64,000 nucleotides of DNA from Caulobacter sp. 602-2 (GTDB taxonomy: Bacteria > Pseudomonadota > Alphaproteobacteria > Caulobacterales > Caulobacteraceae): contig NZ_JAAKGT010000011.1 of the NCBI RefSeq assembly GCF_011043625.1, positions 124,001 to 188,000 of the forward strand. The letters run 5' to 3'. A model generated the notes under the pieces. It was not told the DNA's origin, searched no databases, and saw nothing but the letters and a program-made list of their open reading frames with translations. Every line of letters starts with the position of its first letter. The first letter of the stretch is position 1. Below, piece by piece: positions 59,350-64,000 of this stretch. A program made the translations under genes and the position numbers.

Positions 59350-59468
59350 GGGCGCGTTTCGGATAGATCCGCAGTTCGCGCCCAATAGGTCTTATTTCGA
59401 AGTTTGATTGGGCGGGGGCGGGGAAACCCGCCCACACTTCCGGCCGTCTTGCGAACAAGGACCCGCTC

Positions 59469-60413
59469 ATGAGCCAACGCCCCCTCGGCCGCTCCGGCCT
59501 TTCGATCGCCCCGCTGGTGTTCGGCGGCAACGTCTTCGGCTGGACGGCCGACGAAGCGACCTCGTTCCGCCTGATCGACGTCTTCGTCGACGGCGGTTTC
59601 GACGCGATCGACACGGCCGACGCCTATTCGGTCTGGGTTCCCGGGCACGAGGGCGGCGAGTCGGAGACCGTCATCGGCCGCTGGCTGGCGGCCGGCGGTC
59701 GGCGCGACCGCATCAAGATCCTGACCAAGGTGGCCAAGTCGCCCAAGCGCCCCGGGCTGTCCGCCGCCAACATCGTCGCGGCGCTGGAAGACTCGCTGCG
59801 CCGGCTGAACACCGACTATGTCGATCTCTACCAGTCGCACGAGGACGATGCGGCCACGCCGCAGGACGAGACGCTGGAGGCCTTCGACCGGCTGGTGAAG
59901 GCCGGCAAGGTGCGGGCGATCGGCGCCTCGAACTTTTCGGTCGACCGCCTGGAGGCCTCGCTGAAGACCTCGGCCGACAAGGGCCTGGTCCGCTACGAGT
60001 CCATCCAGCCCAAGTTCAATCTCTACGACCGCGACGAGGTCGAGGGGCCGCTGGCCGACCTTGCGGCGCGCGAGGGGGTCGGGATCATCCCGTTCTACGG
60101 CCTGGCCGCCGGCTTCCTGACCGGCAAGTACCGCAGCGAGGCCGACCTGGAGGGCAAGGCGCGGGGCCGCACCGTCGCGCGCGACTATCTGAACGAGAAA
60201 GGCTTCCGGGTCCTGGCCGCGCTCGACGAGGCGGCCGAGGCCACGGGCGCGACCCAGGCCCAGGTCGCCCTGGCCTGGATCGTCGCCCACCCGGCCATCA
60301 CCGCCCCGATCGCCAGCGCCACCAGCGTCGCCCAGCTGGAGGAACTGCTGGCCGGGGTGCGCCTGACCCTGCCGCCCGAGGTGATCGCGACGCTGGACGC
60401 GGCCGGGCGGTAG
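59469..60413 (+). CDS. Aldo/keto reductase
   Basis: A 314-residue (beta/alpha)8 NADPH oxidoreductase. Catalytic Asp and Tyr are in FDAIDTADAYSVW, Lys in RIKILTKVAK and His in LYQSHEDD. The ending TQAQVALAWIVAHPAITAPI supplies the cofactor-binding strand. The nearest type is the YajO/Tas-like group. Monocistronic, AAGGACC upstream. Confidence 0.93.
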   Translation: MSQRPLGRSGLSIAPLVFGGNVFGWTADEATSFRLIDVFVDGGFDAIDTADAYSVWVPGHEGGESETVIGRWLAAGGRRDRIKILTKVAKSPKRPGLSAANIVAALEDSLRRLNTDYVDLYQSHEDDAATPQDETLEAFDRLVKAGKVRAIGASNFSVDRLEASLKTSADKGLVRYESIQPKFNLYDRDEVEGPLADLAAREGVGIIPFYGLAAGFLTGKYRSEADLEGKARGRTVARDYLNEKGFRVLAALDEAAEATGATQAQVALAWIVAHPAITAPIASATSVAQLEELLAGVRLTLPPEVIATLDAAGR

Positions 60414-60444
60414 TCGACAGACGCGGCGTCAGCGATTACATCTT

Positions 60445-60463
60445 GTTGAGATTAATTCTCAAC
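60445..60463. promoter_or_regulatory. Palindrome GTTGAGA-TTAAT-TCTCAAC before the methyltransferase
   Basis: Perfect 7-bp arms in an AT-rich patch, 14 bases before the ATG at 60477. The position overlaps the ribosome site region, so a repressor bound here could block the gene. Confidence 0.5.
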
Positions 60464-60476
60464 TAAGGGGCCGCCG

Positions 60477-61340
60477 ATGACCGAGCGCAACGTGAACCAG
60501 ATCGCCGACTGGAACGGCCGCACCGGCGAGCGCTGGGTGGCCAACCAGGCGCGGCTGGATCGCATGCTGGGGGCCTATGGCGCCGAAGCGATCGCCGCCG
60601 CCGCGCCGGCCGCGGGCGAGCAGGTGCTGGATATCGGCTGCGGGGCTGGGGCGGGCAGCCTGGAGATCGCCGCCCAGGTCGGGCCTTCGGGCGCGGTGTT
60701 GGGCGTCGACGTCTCCGAGCCGCTGGTCGCCCGGGCGCGGGAGCTGGCGGCGGATGTCGTCAACGCCCGGTTCCAGGTCGCCGACGCCAGCCGCGCCCTG
60801 CTGCCGGTCGAGCAGTTCGACCTTCTGTTCTCGCGCTTTGGCGTGATGTTCTTCGACGAGCCGGCGGGGGCCTTCGCCCACATGCGGCGGGCGCTGAAGC
60901 CGGGCGGGCGTCTGGCCTTCGTCTGCTGGCGGGGGGCGGCCGAAAACGACTGGGTGCGCCTGCCGATGAAGGCGATCGCGCCGATCATCGGGGCGCCCGC
61001 CCCGCCGCCGCTCGAGGCGCCGGGGCCGTTCTCGTTCGGAGACAAGGTCCGGGTGGAGCGGATCCTGCGCGAGGCCGGCTTCGTCGACATCGCCTTTGCG
61101 GCCATCGATCATCCCATCACCTTTGGCGAGGGCGAGACCCGGCAAGCGGCGATCGAGGATGCGGTGGACCTGGCCTTCCAGGTCGGCCCCCTGACCCGGG
61201 CCCTGGCCGATCAGCCGGACGCCGTGCGCCAGCAGGCGATCCCGCTCGTGCGCGAGGCCTTCGCGGCCAAGGCCGTGGACGAGGCGGTGGTGATCGCGGG
61301 CGCGGGCTGGGTGGTCACGGCTCGGAACCCGAGCCTCTAG
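60477..61340 (+). CDS. Class I SAM-dependent methyltransferase
   Basis: A 287-residue methyltransferase. Motif I VLDIGCGAGAGSLEIAAQVG, motif II FQVADASRALLPVEQFDLLF, then FFDEPAGAFAHMRRALKPGG. The order matches the UbiE/COQ5-like or arsenite-methyltransferase-like group, not enough to name the substrate. AAGGGG precedes the ATG by 8 bases. Confidence 0.9.
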   Translation: MTERNVNQIADWNGRTGERWVANQARLDRMLGAYGAEAIAAAAPAAGEQVLDIGCGAGAGSLEIAAQVGPSGAVLGVDVSEPLVARARELAADVVNARFQVADASRALLPVEQFDLLFSRFGVMFFDEPAGAFAHMRRALKPGGRLAFVCWRGAAENDWVRLPMKAIAPIIGAPAPPPLEAPGPFSFGDKVRVERILREAGFVDIAFAAIDHPITFGEGETRQAAIEDAVDLAFQVGPLTRALADQPDAVRQQAIPLVREAFAAKAVDEAVVIAGAGWVVTARNPSL

Positions 61341-61439
61341 GGGCGCAAGGGTCGGACGGAGGGGCGCTCCCGCCGTGGCGGCGCTCTCCCGAGCACCCCT
61401 CCGTCCTTCCGGCGTCGTCTCCGGCAAGCCGACGCAAAA

Positions 61440-61461
61440 CCTCCCGCCAGAGCACGGGAGG
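61440..61461 (-). terminator. Terminator of the PAS_5 gene
   Basis: CCTCCCG/CGGGAGG (7 bp, 8-base loop), followed on the minus strand by TTTTGCG, 28 bases past the stop codon of the 61489 gene. Confidence 0.65.
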
Positions 61462-61488
61462 AAACTCGTATGTCGCCGCCTCAGGCGA

Positions 61489-62034
61489 TCAGGCGATCAG
61501 GCGGCCGTCCAGGCTGGCCAGCCGCAGGCGCGGCGCCTCGGCGTTGGTCGGGGCCAGGGCCTGGATCCGGCGCACGCCCAGCTCGTAGGCCGGCCGGCCC
61601 ATCAGGCGCTGCATCATGGCGATCGGCTGGTAGAGGCCCAGGAAACGGTCGGCTTCGCCGCTGGATCCGGTCATCGGGGCCAGCAGCACCTCCATGCCCA
61701 CCGAGGCCACGCCGTGGGCGCGGATGTCGGCGGTGACCACCACCGGCTCGCCCCGGCGGCGCGCGACCTCAAGCGCCGACTTCACCTCCAGCCGGTGCGA
61801 CAGCGCCCACATCGACAGCTGGTCCTCGCCGCGCAGGTCGCGGGCGTGCAGGTCGGTGACGAAGCCGCCGGCCAGGCGGAAGGGATAGCGGCCGGCGCCG
61901 CGTCCGAGAATGAACACCTGGGGCAGCAGGTCGAGGAAATCGCCCGGATCGACGCTGGCGCGCGCGGGCATCCGGCCCTCGCCGGCCCGGCTTCGCCAAT
62001 AGTCTATCAACCGTTCCGTGCTTGGATGGAACAT
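61489..62034 (-). CDS. PAS_5 domain protein (MopJ-like family)
   Basis: A 181-residue single-PAS-domain protein of the PAS_5 group found in alphaproteobacteria. Core: LIDYWRSRAGEGRMPARASV, GRYPFRLAGGFVTDLHARDL, RGEDQLSMWALSHRLEVKSA. One family member in Caulobacter, MopJ, controls motility and cell cycle; several paralogues exist per genome, so this identity is not assumed. AAGGGGACG precedes the ATG at 62032-62034. Confidence 0.85.
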   Translation of the reverse strand: MFHPSTERLIDYWRSRAGEGRMPARASVDPGDFLDLLPQVFILGRGAGRYPFRLAGGFVTDLHARDLRGEDQLSMWALSHRLEVKSALEVARRRGEPVVVTADIRAHGVASVGMEVLLAPMTGSSGEADRFLGLYQPIAMMQRLMGRPAYELGVRRIQALAPTNAEAPRLRLASLDGRLIA

Positions 62035-62212
62035 CGTCGTCCCCTTGCGGGTCCTTTCGCGGTCCAGATCGACCGCATGGGGCTTGCTAGGAGAACCGGG
62101 CCAGGAGCCCCGTCGTATCGTCTTGGCACAGAGTCGGGGCGTGACGGGCCGATGGCTTGTTTCTTGCTGGAGAACCGGCTGGAAGACGCACGCTGTGTGA
62201 AGGGGAGACGCC

Positions 62213-63127
62213 ATGACGGCGCCGAAACTGACCGTGTCCAAGCTGTGGATCGCCATCGGGGCGGCCGTGGCCGGACTCTTCGTGGGCGGCGTCGCCTACG
62301 CCCAATGCAACAGCGGCTGCACGCCGACGCCTCCGACCTGCTGCGCGCCTCCGCCCGCGCCCCCGCGCCCGCCCAAGCCGCCGAGCGGCTGCGATAACGG
62401 CTGCGGCGGCGGTGGCGGCCACTGGGGCGGCGGCGGCAAGACCAACGTCAACGTGAACGTCAACGTGAACGCCAATGCGAGCGCCAACGCCTCGGTGCGG
62501 GCCGGATCGAACGCCTCGGCCGGCGCGACCGTCTATTACGGCGGCGGCGCCCACGGCGGCTACTATTCGGGGCCCCAGCCCACCGGCTACATCCAGGGCC
62601 TCAACGTCACCGGCGGCGAAGCCGCGCGCCGCACGGCCTACGAGGCCACCCGCACCCGCTTCAAGCGCGTGGTCGTCCGCGCCGTCTGCCTGGACGACAA
62701 GGACATCCCGCACCCGGCCTCGCAGGTCACCCCCGACCGCGAGATCGACGACCTCTATGACGGCGAGCTCTATCGCTGCATCGCCGGCAGCCGCATGCAG
62801 TACGTCGTGGGCGAATATTCCGGCCTGATCGACGCCAGCACCGGCGGCCAGACCTATATCTGCGCCAAGAACGAGGCCCTCTATCACGTGCCCGGCGCGC
62901 GTGGGGGGCAGGGCGGCGAAGCCGGCGGGACCCTGGTCTGCCGTCCGCAGCGCCCGGCCCGCGACTGCAACGAGCGCTCGCTGCTGCGCCGCTACGGCGC
63001 CGGCGTGAAGATCCTGTCGATCCTGACCACCGAGACCTACACCGCCTATCGCGAAGAGACCGTGCGCGAGTCCAGCTCGAGCATGAGCCTCAGCCTCGAC
63101 GGCGGCGTCGGCGGCGTCGTCTACTGA
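62213..63127 (+). CDS. Secreted repeat-bearing cysteine-rich protein
   Basis: A 304-residue exported protein. Signal peptide LWIAIGAAVAGLFVGGVAYA; then a Cys/Pro-rich segment (CNSGCTPTPPTCCAPPPAPP), Gly-rich CDNGCGGGGGHWGGGGK, a run of NV/NA dipeptides (TNVNVNVNVNANASANASVR) and a C-terminal domain with more Cys (VRAVCLDD, YRCIAG, YICAKN, LVCRPQ, RDCNERS). Looks like a surface or fibre-associated protein. No family is recognised. Ribosome site GGGGAGACGCC. Confidence 0.8.
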   Translation: MTAPKLTVSKLWIAIGAAVAGLFVGGVAYAQCNSGCTPTPPTCCAPPPAPPRPPKPPSGCDNGCGGGGGHWGGGGKTNVNVNVNVNANASANASVRAGSNASAGATVYYGGGAHGGYYSGPQPTGYIQGLNVTGGEAARRTAYEATRTRFKRVVVRAVCLDDKDIPHPASQVTPDREIDDLYDGELYRCIAGSRMQYVVGEYSGLIDASTGGQTYICAKNEALYHVPGARGGQGGEAGGTLVCRPQRPARDCNERSLLRRYGAGVKILSILTTETYTAYREETVRESSSSMSLSLDGGVGGVVY

Positions 63128-63160
63128 TCGCCCAGGGCCGCGCTTTCCTAAAGCGAAGGT

Positions 63161-63208
63161 CCAGAAAAGAAGGCCTCCGTCCGAAAGGACGGAGGCCTTC
63201 TTTTCTGG
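63161..63208. terminator. Very strong bidirectional terminator
   Basis: A perfect 22-bp stem (CCAGAAAAGAAGGCCTCCGT then CC on the left arm) closed by a GAAA tetraloop; TTCTTTTCTGG and its complement give U-rich 3' sides both ways. It separates the secreted protein from the convergent small gene. Confidence 0.92.
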
Positions 63209-63213
63209 CTGGT

Positions 63214-63417
63214 TCAGTCTCGGGCGGCGGCGACGTCGCGCTCCGCCTGGAGCTGTGCCTTTAGCTTGGGGTCGAGCGACAGATCCGACTCGATCTCAAG
63301 TTCGAAGAGCAGGAAGTCCAGCACGAGGGCCCGGCGCACGTTTCCTTCGTTCGACAGCAGCCAGGGATTGCGCTTCACGAGCTTCCTGAGCAGCCAGCGC
63401 GGCAGCTTGATATCCAT
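63214..63417 (-). CDS. Small helical protein, unknown
   Basis: A 67-residue protein starting MDIKLPRWLLRKLVKRNPWL, basic at the N-terminus and acidic in the middle (LFELEIESDLSLD). ATG 63417 has GGAGGA 4 bases upstream, better than an ATG 9 codons earlier. No family recognised. It lies just downstream of the peptidase gene on the same strand. Confidence 0.65.
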   Translation of the reverse strand: MDIKLPRWLLRKLVKRNPWLLSNEGNVRRALVLDFLLFELEIESDLSLDPKLKAQLQAERDVAAARD

Positions 63418-63476
63418 CCAGTCCTCCAGCCTCACGCATATCAATGTGCGGCGGAGCTGCGTCAGATCCGGTCGCC

Positions 63477-63506
63477 CCGTCCCTTCGCCGTGAGGAGAAG
63501 GGACGG
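63477..63506. repeat. Hairpin CCGTCCCTTC...GAAGGGACGG
   Basis: A 10-bp perfect stem with 10-base loop between the M16 peptidase stop and the small gene; lacks a U tract. REP-like or a weak terminator. Confidence 0.55.
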
Positions 63507-63513
63507 GAGGCAG

Positions 63514-64000
63514 TTACTTGCCCTCCGGCTTGACCTCGAAGGTCCAGCTCTTGTCGTCGGACAGGAAGGTGCGGGCCGCCTTCTGCACGTCGGCGGCGGT
63601 GACGCGCTGCAGGCCGGCGATCACCGAGCGGGTGGCGTCCAGCAGGCGCGGGTCGGTCTGCGCGCCCGACAGCGCGCCCAGCCAGTACTCGTTGGTCTCG
63701 CGCGCCTTCTCCAGCTGGTCGATGCGCGGCAGCTTGGCCCGCTCCAGCTCGTCGGCAGTGACCGGCTTGTCGCGCAGGTCGGCGGCGATCTGACGGACGC
63801 TGGCGATCACCTGGTCGATCTTCTCGGGCGGGACCTCGACCGACAGGCCGATATAGCCCCAGCCGGGGAAGGTGGCGTTGTGGGTCGCCGAGACCGAGGG
63901 CGAATAGGTCGCGCCCTGCTTCTCGCGCAGCTCGTCGGTCAGCCGCAGCTGCATCACCGAGGCCAGGACCTGGGTGTTGCGCGAGCGCTGCAGGTCGCTG
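63514..64000 (-). CDS. M16 peptidase (insulinase-like), C-terminal part
   Basis: The last 161 or so codons of a minus-strand gene that begins beyond base 64000. The pieces VMQLRLTDELREKQGATYSP, PGWGYIGLSVEVPPEKIDQV, ADELERAKLPRIDQLEKARE and the ending RVTAADVQKAARTFLSDDKS fit the C-terminal (M16_C) half of M16 zinc peptidases, in which REKQGATYS matches the Arg/Tyr substrate-binding motif. The zinc site (HxxEH) would lie outside the window. Confidence 0.9.
   Translation of the reverse strand, partial: SDLQRSRNTQVLASVMQLRLTDELREKQGATYSPSVSATHNATFPGWGYIGLSVEVPPEKIDQVIASVRQIAADLRDKPVTADELERAKLPRIDQLEKARETNEYWLGALSGAQTDPRLLDATRSVIAGLQRVTAADVQKAARTFLSDDKSWTFEVKPEGK

Overview
The window is high-GC, densely packed bacterial chromosome with many GTG and TTG starts and strongly GC-biased third codon positions. 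The gene set (TonB-dependent receptor, TorF-type porin, zf-CHCC and DUF3126 small proteins, PAS_5 protein, FixL/FixJ-type signalling, two-component purine uptake, Xre-RES toxin-antitoxin) fits an alphaproteobacterium, most likely Caulobacter or a close relative in the Caulobacterales. That placement is inferred from gene content, not from a marker gene.

Region 1 (1-10.6 kb) is the most unusual part. Two tandem minus-strand genes encode secreted proteins with double-glycine leaders (MRELTLEELxxxxGG), a Gly/Asp/Trp-rich linker and a C-terminal domain that reads like a JAB/JAMM (MPN) metallopeptidase. Facing away from them is a plus-strand operon: a TPR/heptosyltransferase-like protein, a tiny hydrophobic ORF, an HlyD adaptor, a peptidase-C39 ABC exporter, a TolC outer-membrane channel, a Fic-domain protein, a nucleotidyltransferase-fold protein and a DUF6817-2OG/Fe(II) oxygenase. 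This looks like a complete system that processes, exports and perhaps modifies folded, possibly enzymatic, cargo. A Stf0-type sulfotransferase, a pepsin-like protease and a small secreted protein follow.

Region 2 (13-21 kb) starts with two Arg tRNAs and a purine module (AzgA-type permease, NUP-family protein, exported phosphorylase-superfamily protein), then an ABC ATPase, a zinc-finger protein, a thioesterase, gamma-glutamyltransferase and a second tRNA-Arg(ACG). Region 3 (21-32 kb) holds a FixL/FixJ-like module, a zinc alcohol dehydrogenase, an AraC regulator, an LprI-like protein, a HisD-family/SDR dehydrogenase pair, tRNA-Leu(TAA), two tandem secreted paralogues, small membrane proteins and a LuxR-type HTH gene whose coding frame shifts twice.

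Region 4 (32-43 kb) contains an Xre regulator, a CinA-like protein, sfsA, an RraB-like protein, methionine aminopeptidase, a GntR regulator, an Xre-RES toxin-antitoxin pair with a palindromic operator, and a TonB receptor/MFS/RutA-like/RutB-like operon that may import and open a nitrogen heterocycle. Region 5 (43-64 kb) is mostly housekeeping and ordinary accessory metabolism: TorF porin, SDR, queF, nitroreductase, NUDIX, cysE, LysR, MFS/TetR pair, GNAT, OPT transporter, PhoH-like ATPase, gamma-carbonic-anhydrase-like protein, GMC oxidoreductase, aldo/keto reductase, methyltransferase, PAS_5 protein, a repeat-bearing secreted protein and the end of an M16 peptidase. Several families of GC-rich palindromic repeats sit between genes. 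No insertion sequence, integrase or CRISPR array was seen.
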